A stretch of 64,000 nucleotides of DNA. It comes from Bacillota bacterium (GTDB lineage Bacteria > Bacillota > Bacilli > Desulfuribacillales > Desulfuribacillaceae). The position numbers were made by a program, and so were the translations under genes. A model generated the notes under the pieces. The model was given only the letters and a program-made list of their open reading frames with translations. It did not search any database and was not told the DNA's origin. Below, piece by piece: positions 23,746-34,108 of the stretch (its first letter is position 1; the number at the start of each line of letters is the position of its first letter). Location: NCBI GenBank assembly GCA_023388635.1, contig JAEWFW010000038.1, positions 62,001-126,000 of the forward strand. Reading direction: 5' to 3'.

Positions 23746-26700
23746 AGAATAGTGTCAATTGATTGGTCTCCGGCAAGCCTTTTAAACACCCTTGCTCTTT
23801 CAGCGTCTCTAATACAGTTTTTGATATCTTGCTGCGTTCTTGGAAATCTTCAATCGATAGCACTTCTCCGCCTTCGTTAGCCGCAGCAATTCCCTGTGCC
23901 GCGGCTTGCCCCACACCCGGCAGCGCCAAGAACGGCGGAATCAATCCATTATCGGCAATGATAAATTTGGTCGCATCGGAGCGCGCAATATCAATCGGAT
24001 GGAATACGTAGCCGCGCAAATTCATTTCATAGGCGACTTCCAATACGGTGGCGAGGTTCTTCTCTTTCGTCGTCGCCATGTTCCCTTTGTCCTGTATCTC
24101 TTTTAACGCGACCTGAATCGCCTCTTTCCCGCGTACCATGACGTCGATATCGAAGTCTTCCGCGCGCACGGAAAAGTACGTCGCATAGAATGCCAGTGGA
24201 TAATGGACTTTAAAATAAGCGATTCGTACCGCCATCAATACATAGGCGACGGCATGCGCCTTAGGAAACATATATTTGATCTGATTACACGACCATATAT
24301 ACCAATCGGGCACACCGTGTTTCTTCATTTCTTGCTCGTCTTCCGGCACTAGACCTTTTCCTTTACGCACTTTCTCCATAATTTTAAACGCCATGCTCGG
24401 CTCCAACCCTTTATGAATTAAATATACCATAATGTCGTCACGTGTGGAAATGACCTCCGAGAGAACGGCTTTCTTGCTTCTAATCAATTCTTGAGCGTTA
24501 TTCAGCCATACGTCGGTACCATGTGAAAGCCCACTGATTTGCACCAATTCCGCAAATGTCGTCGGGCGGGTATCCTCTAACATCTGCCGGACAAATTTCG
24601 TGCCAAATTCCGGTATCGCAAATGTGGCAACTGGCGACTGAATTTCTTCCGGATTGATTGCCAACGCATCGGTGGACCGGAACAAGCTCATCGTCTGCGG
24701 ATCATCCGTCGGTATTTCATTCGGGTCAATACCTGTCAAATCCTGCAACATACGGATCACGGTTGGATCGTCATGTCCGAGAATATCGAGTTTCAATAGT
24801 CTACCGCTGATCGCGTGGTAATCGAAGTGCGTCGTATAATGCTCCGAATCCTTAGCATCCGCCGGAAATTGAATCGGCGTAAAATCGTGCACATCTTTGT
24901 AATTCGGTATGACCATCTGACCGCCCGGATGCTGTCCGGTGGTGCGCTTAATGCCCGTACATCCCTTAACTAAGCGCTCAATTTCCGCATTGCGAAAGAC
25001 GATATTCTTCTCCTCCGCGTATTTCTGCACATAGCCATACGCTGTTTTTTCTGCCACTGTGGAAATCGTCCCTGCACGGAATACATAATCCTTGCCGAAT
25101 AGTTCTTCGACATATTTATGGGCTCTCGGTTGGTAATCGCCGGAGAAATTCAAATCGATATCGGGAACTTTATCGCCTTTAAAGCCCATAAATGTTTCAA
25201 ATGGTATGTCATGCCCGTCTTTAATCATGCGTTTACTACAATCTGGACAATCCTTATTAGGCAAGTCGAAACCCGAACCGATCGAACCATCGGTAATAAA
25301 TATGCTTTTTTTGCATTCCGGGCAGACATAGTGCGGCGGCAGAGGATTCACCTCTGTGATATCGACCATCGTCGCCACAAATGACGAACCGACTGAACCA
25401 CGTGAGCCGACTAAATACCCGTCACTTAATGATTTCGTGACAAGTTTCTGGGCAATTAAATAGATGACGGCAAATCCGTTGCCGATGATGCTGTTCAACT
25501 CGCGCTCTAAGCGCTTCTCGACAATCTCCGGCAGCGGGTCGCCATAGATTCTACGCGCCTTCGCGTAACCCATTTCCCGGATCTGCTCTTCTGCTCCCTC
25601 GATCACCGGAGTGAACAATTCATCGGGGAATGGCTTTAAAACTTCAATTTGCTCATTGATTGCCGCCGGCACGTCGATTACGACTTCTTCTGCCGCTTTC
25701 GTTCCCAAATAGGAAAATTCCGCTAGCATTTCCTCTGTCGTTTTTAAATACAGCGGCGGTTGATTGGAGGCGTCGGAAAATCCTTTCCCGGTCATGAGAA
25801 TCTCCCGAAACTTGGCATCAGACGGATTTAAAAAATGTACGTCTCCCGTCGCCGCCACCGGTTTGTTGAGCTTTTTGCCTAATTGATAGATTCGCTCGTT
25901 CAATTGTTGGAGTGCCCGCACATGCTGGACAGCTCCGTTTTGTACCATAAAATCGTTGTTGCCGACAGGCTGAATTTCTAGATAATCGTAAAATCTAGCA
26001 ATTTCCTCGACTTCCTGTTCCGGGCTGTTGAGCAAAATCGACTGGAAGAGTTCACCTGCTTCGCAAGCGGAGCCGACGATGATTCCCTCCCTATGCTTGA
26101 TCAATTCGCTCTTGGGAATACGCGGCGTCCGGTAAAAATATTTAATATGGGAAAGGGAGATTAATTTATATAAATTTTTCAACCCCACCTGATTCTTCGC
26201 CAATAAGATAATGTGATACGGTTTCAATTTTTGCATATCGACCGTCACCACTTGATGATTCAATTCTCGTAAACTCGCAATTCCGCGCTGCAATATAATC
26301 GTCAGCAACTCAATAAACATTTTCCCGGTGGCGGTGGCATCATCCAACGCCCGATGATGGTTTTCCAGTACGATATCTAAGTGTTTGCATAGTAAATTCA
26401 ACTTATACGATTTCAACCCAGGAATGGCGTACCGCGCCATCGAGACTGTATCAATTACCGGATTGGTCAGAGTTTGGCGCTGAATACTGTGCAGACCGGC
26501 GTTGATAAATTTCATATCAAATGACGCATTGTGCGCGACAAGTACTGAATCACCGATAAAAGACATAAACTGTTCCAGTGCCACAGCCGGTGCGGGAGCG
26601 TTTGCCACCATTGCATTGCTGATCCCCGTCAGTTTTTCAATTTTATCGGAAATGTAATCCCGTGGCTTTACCAGTGTCTGAAATTGATCGATAATCTGAT

Positions 26701-28072
26701 TGTTCTGAATTTTGACAGCCGCTATCTCTGTCAATGAATTCTCCACCGCTGAAAGCCCGGTCGTTTCCGTGTCAAATACCGTATAGACTGTCTGTTCGTC
26801 AAACGCTTGCTCTGAGCAATTGAAAACAATTGGCACACCGTCATTGACGAGGTATCCTTCTACGCCGTAAATCAACTTGATATCGTGTTTCTGTGCCGCA
26901 TCGAACGCGTCTGGGAATGCTTGGACAACTCCATGGTCCGTGACGGCAATCGCTTTATGACCCCATTTTGCCGCCGTGGATATCAGTGATTGCACGCTGC
27001 TCACACCGTCCATCGGACTCATTGGCGTATGCAAATGCAATTCAACGCGTTTGCGCGGCATGCGATCCATGCGCTCCGCCGGAGGCGATGAAATCATAAT
27101 GTCTTTAGCCATTAGTACGACTTGCTTCTCATATGTATCATATTGCACATAACCGCGTACTTTAACATAGGACGTCTTCTTAATGACGGAAATTTTCTCA
27201 ATCTGCTCGCTGTCGTCTTTGATGAACGCTTTGACTTTAATCGAATCCCTCTCATCCGTCAAATTAAAACTGACGAGCAATTTTCCACTTTTCAGCGAAC
27301 GCGTATCATACCCAAAAACCCTGCCAATCAGAACCGGTTGATCGGTTCCTTCGTTGATCGATGCGATCGTATGAAGATCGACATCGGAAATATCTTTACC
27401 TAATAATACGGGCGAAGCTTCCGCCGAACCCTTGTCCTCTTTATTCTTTTCCCTCTTCATCTGTGATTGCTGCTGCTCATAGATAACTTCATTGACATAC
27501 GCCTGTTCCAATTGCTGCTGTTCTTCCAAATACACTTGCATGGACAGTTCATCTTTGATGACTTGAATTTCCACCGACGGACGAATATCCAGGTACCTGC
27601 TTAACACATCTGCCAGAAACTCCGGCACGCGTTTTGCCTGTAGCGTTTTCACGCCTAATTCATTGACCGTGACGAGCGTAAATTGGATCGCTCGGTCACT
27701 TGCCGTCTTCTGATATGTCAAATTATCTATAATTCCTTGTAAACACGGATGCATGCCGTATAACTGTGGTCTGATCCATTCAGACCAATATTGATCAATC
27801 AGCTGATCGTGAATCTCTGCGGCTTCGTAATAAAAATGCCATTGAATGTTCGCTGTCGCCGTATACATCGTTTCTATCTGGAGGCAAAAGTCTCTTAAAA
27901 TTGCCACAGGTAATACCTGTGGCAATTGAATGTGCAGAGTCCATGTACGGCTGCTTTTGCTGATCTCCAACTTGCGTAACGCCGCTTCTTTAAACATGAG
28001 TGCATCGTCTTGGCAATTCCATGCCATATGACTCGTTAATTTTGTGAAATTTTCTCGCATTTTAGCAATCAT
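23744..28072 (-). CDS. polC: DNA polymerase III alpha subunit, PolC type
   Basis: The main replicative polymerase of low-GC Gram-positive bacteria. 1442 aa, normal length. Order: N-terminal domains (1-220), OB-fold (about 240-330), PHP domain starting at HLHTPMSPMDG (about 346), an inserted DEDDh proofreading exonuclease (VFDTETTGL about 432; HNASFDMKF), then the polymerase core with the zinc finger CPEC...CPDC (near 925-950), and helix-hairpin-helix/C-terminal regions ending in QLTLF. It starts at ATG 28072 after AAGGAG. Follows proS, as in Bacillus. Confidence 0.98.
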   Translation of the reverse strand: MIAKMRENFTKLTSHMAWNCQDDALMFKEAALRKLEISKSSRTWTLHIQLPQVLPVAILRDFCLQIETMYTATANIQWHFYYEAAEIHDQLIDQYWSEWIRPQLYGMHPCLQGIIDNLTYQKTASDRAIQFTLVTVNELGVKTLQAKRVPEFLADVLSRYLDIRPSVEIQVIKDELSMQVYLEEQQQLEQAYVNEVIYEQQQSQMKREKNKEDKGSAEASPVLLGKDISDVDLHTIASINEGTDQPVLIGRVFGYDTRSLKSGKLLVSFNLTDERDSIKVKAFIKDDSEQIEKISVIKKTSYVKVRGYVQYDTYEKQVVLMAKDIMISSPPAERMDRMPRKRVELHLHTPMSPMDGVSSVQSLISTAAKWGHKAIAVTDHGVVQAFPDAFDAAQKHDIKLIYGVEGYLVNDGVPIVFNCSEQAFDEQTVYTVFDTETTGLSAVENSLTEIAAVKIQNNQIIDQFQTLVKPRDYISDKIEKLTGISNAMVANAPAPAVALEQFMSFIGDSVLVAHNASFDMKFINAGLHSIQRQTLTNPVIDTVSMARYAIPGLKSYKLNLLCKHLDIVLENHHRALDDATATGKMFIELLTIILQRGIASLRELNHQVVTVDMQKLKPYHIILLAKNQVGLKNLYKLISLSHIKYFYRTPRIPKSELIKHREGIIVGSACEAGELFQSILLNSPEQEVEEIARFYDYLEIQPVGNNDFMVQNGAVQHVRALQQLNERIYQLGKKLNKPVAATGDVHFLNPSDAKFREILMTGKGFSDASNQPPLYLKTTEEMLAEFSYLGTKAAEEVVIDVPAAINEQIEVLKPFPDELFTPVIEGAEEQIREMGYAKARRIYGDPLPEIVEKRLERELNSIIGNGFAVIYLIAQKLVTKSLSDGYLVGSRGSVGSSFVATMVDITEVNPLPPHYVCPECKKSIFITDGSIGSGFDLPNKDCPDCSKRMIKDGHDIPFETFMGFKGDKVPDIDLNFSGDYQPRAHKYVEELFGKDYVFRAGTISTVAEKTAYGYVQKYAEEKNIVFRNAEIERLVKGCTGIKRTTGQHPGGQMVIPNYKDVHDFTPIQFPADAKDSEHYTTHFDYHAISGRLLKLDILGHDDPTVIRMLQDLTGIDPNEIPTDDPQTMSLFRSTDALAINPEEIQSPVATFAIPEFGTKFVRQMLEDTRPTTFAELVQISGLSHGTDVWLNNAQELIRSKKAVLSEVISTRDDIMVYLIHKGLEPSMAFKIMEKVRKGKGLVPEDEQEMKKHGVPDWYIWSCNQIKYMFPKAHAVAYVLMAVRIAYFKVHYPLAFYATYFSVRAEDFDIDVMVRGKEAIQVALKEIQDKGNMATTKEKNLATVLEVAYEMNLRGYVFHPIDIARSDATKFIIADNGLIPPFLALPGVGQAAAQGIAAANEGGEVLSIEDFQERSKISKTVLETLKEQGCLKGLPETNQLTLF

Positions 28073-28090
28073 ATTACAGAAACTCCTTGT

Positions 28091-29797
28091 CTATATTTCA
28101 GCTAAAACCGTCTCTACAATCTGACCAATGGCTACGTCTTTACTTTCGCCTGTTTTCCGATATTTCAATTCAACATAACCGTCGTCGATCTTGCCGCCAA
28201 CGACAATCCGCAATGGAATACCGATCAAGTCCGCGTCTTTGAATTTCACTCCTGCACGTTCATTGCGGTCATCGAAAAGCACCTCGACGTTTTGCTGCAA
28301 TAATTGCTCGTAAATCTCATTTGCCTTCTCACGCTGCAATTCGTTCTGTACGTTGACCGGTATGATATGAACGGCGAACGGAGCCACCGCTTTCGGCCAG
28401 ATAATTCCGTGCTCGTCACTGTGTTGTTCGACAATCGCCGCCACGGCACGTGAGACACCAATGCCGTAGCATCCCATGACCATCTGTTGTGCGCGTCCGT
28501 TTTCGTCCAAATACGTCGCATTCATCGATTCGCTGTATTTCGTTCCCAGCTTGAACACGTGACCGACTTCGATTCCTCTGTCAAACTCCACTGCCGTTCC
28601 GCATTTCGGGCAAGGATCCCCTTCTTGAATGTTCTTGATATCGGCAAATTGCTCAACTTGAAAATCTCGTGGATAGTTGACATTCAGCAGGTGGTAATCT
28701 TTTTCATTGGCTCCGGCGACAGCATTTTTAATATTCTGAATCTCGATATCTGCGACAATGCGAATTGACTCCGGTAAGCCTACCGGTCCGATAAAGCCGA
28801 TGTCTTGACCGGTTAACTGCTTGACGATTTGTTCGTCTAACAGCTCCACTTCGTCTGCTTGGAGCAAATTCTTCAATTTGATTTCATTGACCTCGTCATT
28901 TCCCAGCAATAAGACGGCAACAGGCTGTTTATCGATCGAGTAAAACAGCGTCTTGATCGTATTGGCTTCCGCCACTTGGAGAAACTCCGCTACTTGTTTA
29001 ATTGTCTTCATATCCGGTGTCGCAACTTTTTCTAAAGTTTGTTCCGTCGATGCTTGTCCATTTGCCGGTGCGCGTAATACTGTTTCCGCCTTTTCTAAAT
29101 TGGCAGCATACCCGCATTGCTTGCAATGGGCGATCGTGTCCTCACCGATCTCTGAAAGTGCCATGAATTCATGGGTACCTCCGTTACCGCCAATCGCACC
29201 GCTATCGGCATCAACCGCCCGATAATTTAGTTCACAGCGCTGAAAAATACGGTGGTAGGCATCATACATCACTTGATAGCTGGAATCCAATCCTTCGGAA
29301 TTGACATCAAAGGAATAAGCATCTTTCATAATAAATTCCCGGGCACGGATTACCCCAAAGCGCGGTCTGCGCTCATCGCGATATTTCGTCTGTATTTGAT
29401 ATAACGTCATCGGCAGTTTTTTGTAGGAATTCACTTCCGCCCCCATTAAAGACGTGAACACCTCTTCATGTGTCGGTCCTAAAACGAAGTCCCTGCCGTG
29501 ACGGTCTTTCAAACGCATCAATTCGGGTCCGTAAGCATTCCATCTTCCCGAAGTGTGCCAAAGCTCCGCCGGTTGAATCGCCGATGTCAAAATTTCCTGA
29601 GCGCCGCTCCGGTTCATCTCTTGTCTGACAATTTCCTCGACTTTTTTCAGCGCCCGCAGACCGATTGGCAGGTACGTATAGACACCCGATGCCAATTGTC
29701 TGATTAGACCTGCGCGCAACATCAGTTTATGGCTAATAACTTCTGCATCCGACGGCACTTCCCGCAACGTCGGTATCAACATTTTTTGCTGTTTCAT
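28091..29797 (-). CDS. proS: prolyl-tRNA synthetase
   Basis: Charges tRNA-Pro. 568 aa, bacterial type with an editing (INS/YbaK) insertion between motifs 2 and 3. Visible class II features: SGVYTYLPIGLRALKKVEEIVRQEM (partly quoted by position, residues 37-61), GPTHEEVF, RDERRPRFGVIRAREF (motif 2), and CYGIGVSRAVAAIVEQ (motif 3). An anticodon-binding domain closes the protein. Lies between ispG and polC with 18-21-bp gaps. Confidence 0.97.
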   Translation of the reverse strand: MKQQKMLIPTLREVPSDAEVISHKLMLRAGLIRQLASGVYTYLPIGLRALKKVEEIVRQEMNRSGAQEILTSAIQPAELWHTSGRWNAYGPELMRLKDRHGRDFVLGPTHEEVFTSLMGAEVNSYKKLPMTLYQIQTKYRDERRPRFGVIRAREFIMKDAYSFDVNSEGLDSSYQVMYDAYHRIFQRCELNYRAVDADSGAIGGNGGTHEFMALSEIGEDTIAHCKQCGYAANLEKAETVLRAPANGQASTEQTLEKVATPDMKTIKQVAEFLQVAEANTIKTLFYSIDKQPVAVLLLGNDEVNEIKLKNLLQADEVELLDEQIVKQLTGQDIGFIGPVGLPESIRIVADIEIQNIKNAVAGANEKDYHLLNVNYPRDFQVEQFADIKNIQEGDPCPKCGTAVEFDRGIEVGHVFKLGTKYSESMNATYLDENGRAQQMVMGCYGIGVSRAVAAIVEQHSDEHGIIWPKAVAPFAVHIIPVNVQNELQREKANEIYEQLLQQNVEVLFDDRNERAGVKFKDADLIGIPLRIVVGGKIDDGYVELKYRKTGESKDVAIGQIVETVLAEI

Positions 29798-29818
29798 CTC
29801 TGCATTCCCTCCGGCACA

Positions 29819-30880
29819 TTACTCAGTTTCTATCGAGTGTAATTCCTTGATTAATTCATCGAGCAAATCTTCTTGCTTGACCTTTTTGATGATTTCGCCT
29901 TTTCTAAATAATAACCCTTCGCCTTTTCCCCCGGCGATGCCGATATCGGCTTCCCGCGCCTCACCCGGTCCGTTGACGGCACATCCCATGACGGCAACCT
30001 TTAATGGCTTTTTTATGTTTTGTAGTTCTTGCTCCACTTGATTTGCCAAATCGATCAACGGTATTTGGCAACGTCCGCATGTCGGACAGGAAATCAACTC
30101 CGGACCGACATCATACAGATTCAAGCTCTTCAAGACTGTCTTTGCCACTTTAATTTCTTCTACCGGATCCCCCGTCAAAGAAACGCGGATCGTATCACCG
30201 ATGTTGCGCGACAAAATAGCACCTAACCCGACAGCTGATTTGATGCTTCCTTGAAAGATCGTACCTGCTTCTGTAATGCCTACATGCAAAGGATAGTTTG
30301 AGGATTCTGCCATCAGCAAATATGCCTGCAAACTCAGCGACACATTCGATGCTTTTAAAGAAATCACGATATCGGTGAAATCGAGCTCCTCTAATAAGTG
30401 GATATGCTTTTGCGCACTCTCTACCATTGCCTGGGGAGTCGGGTGCCCGTACTTCTGTAACAACTCGCGTTCAATCGAACCGGAGTTGACGCCAATCCGG
30501 ATCGGCACTCGGTTTTGCTTCGCTTTCATAACAACGGCTTTCAGCTTTTCAGCATCACCGATATTACCCGGATTAATTCTGATTTTGTCAATTCCGTTTT
30601 CCAGCGCTTCCAAAGCTAATTTATGATCAAAATGGATATCGGCGATCACCGGCAACGGCGAGCGTTTTTTGATCGTGCGAATCGCCTTCGCCGCTTCCAT
30701 ATCGGGCACAGCCACTCGTACGAGTTCACAACCCGCCTCCGCCAAGTGATGGATTTGTTCTAATGTCTGTTCCGCGTCCCGCGTGTCGGTATTGGTCATC
30801 GATTGGATGACGACATTATTCTGACCGCCAATTTGTACATCACCGACGCGGACGATTTTCGTTTGTTCTCGTAAAAACAT
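29819..30880 (-). CDS. ispG: 4-hydroxy-3-methylbut-2-enyl diphosphate synthase
   Basis: Penultimate enzyme of the MEP isoprenoid pathway, an oxygen-sensitive 4Fe-4S reductase. 353 aa. The N-terminal TIM-barrel segment VGGQNNVVIQSMTNTDTRD-like is present as VQIGGQNNVVIQSMT. The cluster cysteines are in CPTCGRCQ and VMGCAVNGPGEA. It shares the block with dxr, another MEP enzyme two genes upstream. Confidence 0.97.
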   Translation of the reverse strand: MFLREQTKIVRVGDVQIGGQNNVVIQSMTNTDTRDAEQTLEQIHHLAEAGCELVRVAVPDMEAAKAIRTIKKRSPLPVIADIHFDHKLALEALENGIDKIRINPGNIGDAEKLKAVVMKAKQNRVPIRIGVNSGSIERELLQKYGHPTPQAMVESAQKHIHLLEELDFTDIVISLKASNVSLSLQAYLLMAESSNYPLHVGITEAGTIFQGSIKSAVGLGAILSRNIGDTIRVSLTGDPVEEIKVAKTVLKSLNLYDVGPELISCPTCGRCQIPLIDLANQVEQELQNIKKPLKVAVMGCAVNGPGEAREADIGIAGGKGEGLLFRKGEIIKKVKQEDLLDELIKELHSIETE

Positions 30881-30905
30881 ATGGATAGCTCCCCACCATC
30901 AATTT

Positions 30906-32135
30906 TCAATCGAATATACGCACGACATCATGATATGTGACGATGACAATTAACAGCATTAACAAAGCGAAACCGACAAAATGCACAAGCCCTTCTTTGT
31001 TCGGATCAACCGGTTTGCCGCGCAATCCCTCCAGCGCGAGGAACACCAGTCGCCCGCCATCAAGTGCCGGGAATGGCAAAAGATTGATGATCCCTAAGTT
31101 CAAGCTCAGAAATCCGGCAAAATTGATTAAGCGCTCAATGCCAGCGTTTGCCTGAACACCAATCATCTGTACAATCCCCACCGGTCCTGCCAAATCAGCC
31201 TCTACTCGCCCCGTTACAATTTCGCCGAGACTCGTTAGTAACAACCCTGCCATTTCATATGTCCGCTGAAATCCATAAGGAATGCTCATCCAGCCGACAT
31301 CTTCGGTCATCTGCATAATGCCGATTTTACCGCTGCCGTCTTGCTCCTCCGGTGTCAGTGTCATCGGTAATATTTGTCCGCCGCGTTGAATTTCCAGATT
31401 AATCGCTTGGTTCGCATGTGAACTGATCTGTGTCACAAGTTCTTGCCATGTCTGAATCGAAGTCCCTTCGATTTTGACAATTTGGTCACCGGCTTCTATC
31501 CCGGCAATTGCTGCCGGCGAACCAGGAACGACTTCTCCGATGATGTTACTGTCAGTAGGCATTCCGGTAATAGCAAACACAGCGGCAAATAATAGACCGG
31601 CAAGCAAAAAGTTCATGATTGGCCCGGCAGAAATCGCCGCCATTCTCTGCCCTACCGTTTTGCCGTTGAATTTACGATCCAGCGGAGCGACTTGCATTTC
31701 TTCTTTGCCCTTGACAATTAAAGCATCTTCACGAAGATAGTACGTCGCGCTGCGCGTATCGGATGTGATGCGGATAAACATTTCTTTTTCAATATCGAAT
31801 GCCTCGATCTTTCCCATAATCTCGTAGCGCTCATGGGGGTCGAGATCGACTTTGACGACTTTTAAATCAGCGTCTAATGTCAGACCAACTTTTACTCCGT
31901 TTTTCATATCGTATGTCTCAGGATCTTCGCCTGCCATCCGTACAAATCCTCCAAGTGGCAAAACCCGAATCGAATAGACCGTTTCTCCTTTTTTGAAAGA
32001 AACGAGCTTCGGTCCAAAACCGATCGCGAATTCTCTGACCAATATCCCGACTTTTTTCGCAACTAAGAAGTGTCCCAACTCATGTATAAAAACAATCAAC
32101 CCAAAAACTACAATTGTCGCAATTGCTGTTTGCAT
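30906..32135 (-). CDS. rseP: site-2 intramembrane zinc metalloprotease RseP/RasP
   Basis: Cleaves transmembrane anti-sigma factors, signal-peptide remnants and similar substrates within the membrane. 409 aa from the chosen start. The zinc site HELGH lies in the first helix; a central PDZ domain contains GSPAAIAGIEAGD. The second catalytic motif is NLLPFPALDGGRL. An in-frame ATG at 32153 overlaps dxr; the ATG at 32135, one nt after the dxr stop, has GGCGGTGAT 6-8 nt upstream. Confidence 0.95.
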   Translation of the reverse strand: MQTAIATIVVFGLIVFIHELGHFLVAKKVGILVREFAIGFGPKLVSFKKGETVYSIRVLPLGGFVRMAGEDPETYDMKNGVKVGLTLDADLKVVKVDLDPHERYEIMGKIEAFDIEKEMFIRITSDTRSATYYLREDALIVKGKEEMQVAPLDRKFNGKTVGQRMAAISAGPIMNFLLAGLLFAAVFAITGMPTDSNIIGEVVPGSPAAIAGIEAGDQIVKIEGTSIQTWQELVTQISSHANQAINLEIQRGGQILPMTLTPEEQDGSGKIGIMQMTEDVGWMSIPYGFQRTYEMAGLLLTSLGEIVTGRVEADLAGPVGIVQMIGVQANAGIERLINFAGFLSLNLGIINLLPFPALDGGRLVFLALEGLRGKPVDPNKEGLVHFVGFALLMLLIVIVTYHDVVRIFD

Positions 32136-32136
32136 A

Positions 32137-33297
32137 CTATATATCACCGCCATTCAAAATTTGCACTCTCGTCAGTCGATCAATCTCAATAATTTCTTCC
32201 AAACTCGGATTGTGATTGACCGAATGCTTAGACAATGCTTGTTTCACAATATCTACAATTTGCAAAAATTCGATACGCTTTTCTAAAAACAACTGGACAG
32301 CCACTTCATTCGCCGCATTCATAACTACCGGAGCTGTACCACCGATTTTACCAACTTCATAGGCAATTTTCAAACATTCGAATGTATCGTAATCCGGCTG
32401 TTCAAAACGCAACTGAGCAAGCTCGGTGAGTGATAATCTAGGCTGCTGGTTCCGCACACGCTCGGGATATGTCAATGCATATTGAATCGGTATTCTCATG
32501 TTCGGCACTCCCAATTGCGCGATTACAGAAGTATCGGAAAATTCAACCATCGAATGTACAATGCTCTCCGGATGAATAATAACATTAATTTTATCATAAG
32601 GCACGCCAAATAACCAATGGGCTTCGATAACTTCCAGACCTTTATTCATCATAGTGGCTGAATCAATCGTTATTTTCGCGCCCATACTCCAATTAGGATG
32701 TTTCAGCGCTTGTTCAACGGTCACTCCGACGAGCTCCTCTCTGCTTCTGCCGCGAAAAGAACCTCCCGATGCCGTCAAATGTATCGTATCAATTTGCTTG
32801 TATGCTTCCCCTTGTAAACATTGAAAAATCGCTGAATGCTCGCTGTCGACCGGGATAATTTCCGCATTGTACTGCTCAGCCATTTGCATAATGATAGCCC
32901 CGGCGGCAACTAATGTCTCCTTATTTGCTAGGGCAATGCGCTTACCATTCTTCAATGCGTGAACCGTAGGAATCAACCCGACCGTTCCGACGACCGCCGT
33001 CACTAAAATATCAATTTCATCTAGGGAGGCGATGGCATTTAAACCGTCCAGTCCATGTAACACTGCGACTGCTGGGGAGATGTCGGCAATTTTGCTAGCC
33101 AATGCCCGGGCTAACTCCAGTGTTTCCACCGCTACGATCTGCGGTTTGTGGGTGCGTATTTGTCGTTCCAAAAGATCGATATTTTTCCCTGCCGTTAAAC
33201 CGACAATCTCAAATCCATCCCGGTGCTCATTTACAATATCCAGTGTCTGTGTTCCTATCGAACCGGTCGAGCCTAGAATCGCAATTTTCTTTTTCAT
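32137..33297 (-). CDS. dxr: 1-deoxy-D-xylulose 5-phosphate reductoisomerase
   Basis: Converts DXP to MEP with NADPH, the first committed step of the MEP pathway. 386 aa. The NADPH-binding GSTGSIGTQTLDIV is at the N-terminus. The active-site regions PVDSEHSAIFQ, ASGGSFRG and ATMMNKGLEVIEAHWLFG are all present. It lies between cdsA and rseP, 13 bp and 1 bp away. Confidence 0.97.
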   Translation of the reverse strand: MKKKIAILGSTGSIGTQTLDIVNEHRDGFEIVGLTAGKNIDLLERQIRTHKPQIVAVETLELARALASKIADISPAVAVLHGLDGLNAIASLDEIDILVTAVVGTVGLIPTVHALKNGKRIALANKETLVAAGAIIMQMAEQYNAEIIPVDSEHSAIFQCLQGEAYKQIDTIHLTASGGSFRGRSREELVGVTVEQALKHPNWSMGAKITIDSATMMNKGLEVIEAHWLFGVPYDKINVIIHPESIVHSMVEFSDTSVIAQLGVPNMRIPIQYALTYPERVRNQQPRLSLTELAQLRFEQPDYDTFECLKIAYEVGKIGGTAPVVMNAANEVAVQLFLEKRIEFLQIVDIVKQALSKHSVNHNPSLEEIIEIDRLTRVQILNGGDI

Positions 33298-33310
33298 ACG
33301 TCACCTCAAT

Positions 33311-34096
33311 TTATATGTATAAAAACAGCACGTATACTGCCGGAAACACAAATATGATGCTGTCAAACCGATCGAGTATGCCGCCATGACCGGGTAGTAT
33401 CGTGCCAGAGTCTTTCACGTTATATGTGCGTTTATACGCAGATTCGGCGAGATCGCCGATTTGTCCGATGACGGCAATTGCTATCCCCAAAAGAATTTGT
33501 TGGGATATTGATAGATGCGCCACCGTATAGGGTCCAAGGACGATGACAATCGCGACAGCCAGCAGTGTCCCGCCGATGGCTCCGATGACAGTTTTTTTCG
33601 GACTGATCGATTCCCACAGTTTCGGTCCTCGTCCTTTGAACAAAGACCCTGTAAAATATGCGCCGCTATCAGTCGCCCAAACAGTCAACAAAACCATTAA
33701 AGTCGATAAAAATCCCCATTCATCACGGACTAATACCAAAGTGTAAAATCCGATTCCTATATAAAGTGCTCCCAAAAAAGCAACTGCCATTTCATCAAAG
33801 GACGTTTGATTGCGTGTAAAAACAGGAATGACCATCGCCAGTAAAATCGCTCCGATAATCCCTGCTCCATTTAACATGTTATAAGCAAATACATTTTGCC
33901 CAAAAAGAGCGATCAATAAAAGCAAACTAAAGACATGCGCCGGAGAAAACAGGTGTGCATTCCGCATACGCGTAATTTCCCATATTCCGACCATTGCCAA
34001 TATAAACATAGAAAGGTGAAAGTATATCCCACCCAAAAATAATATAGCTAAGAATATACTTCCACCTATAAGTCCCGTCACGATACGCTGTTTCAA
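33311..34096 (-). CDS. cdsA: phosphatidate cytidylyltransferase (CDP-diglyceride synthase)
   Basis: Makes CDP-diacylglycerol for phospholipid synthesis in the membrane. 261 aa with about seven or eight membrane helices. The family signature near the C-terminus is clear: KRTYNVKDSGTILPGHGG then LDRFDS. Conserved uppS-cdsA-dxr order. Confidence 0.96.
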   Translation of the reverse strand: MKQRIVTGLIGGSIFLAILFLGGIYFHLSMFILAMVGIWEITRMRNAHLFSPAHVFSLLLLIALFGQNVFAYNMLNGAGIIGAILLAMVIPVFTRNQTSFDEMAVAFLGALYIGIGFYTLVLVRDEWGFLSTLMVLLTVWATDSGAYFTGSLFKGRGPKLWESISPKKTVIGAIGGTLLAVAIVIVLGPYTVAHLSISQQILLGIAIAVIGQIGDLAESAYKRTYNVKDSGTILPGHGGILDRFDSIIFVFPAVYVLFLYI

Positions 34097-34108
34097 ATGA
34101 AATCCTCC

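Noticed and set aside
23677..23880. Plus-strand open frame running from repeat B into polC
   Set aside because: It crosses the repeat hairpin and the antisense of polC. The matching stretch in copy A is frameshifted by one base, so the frame is not conserved.
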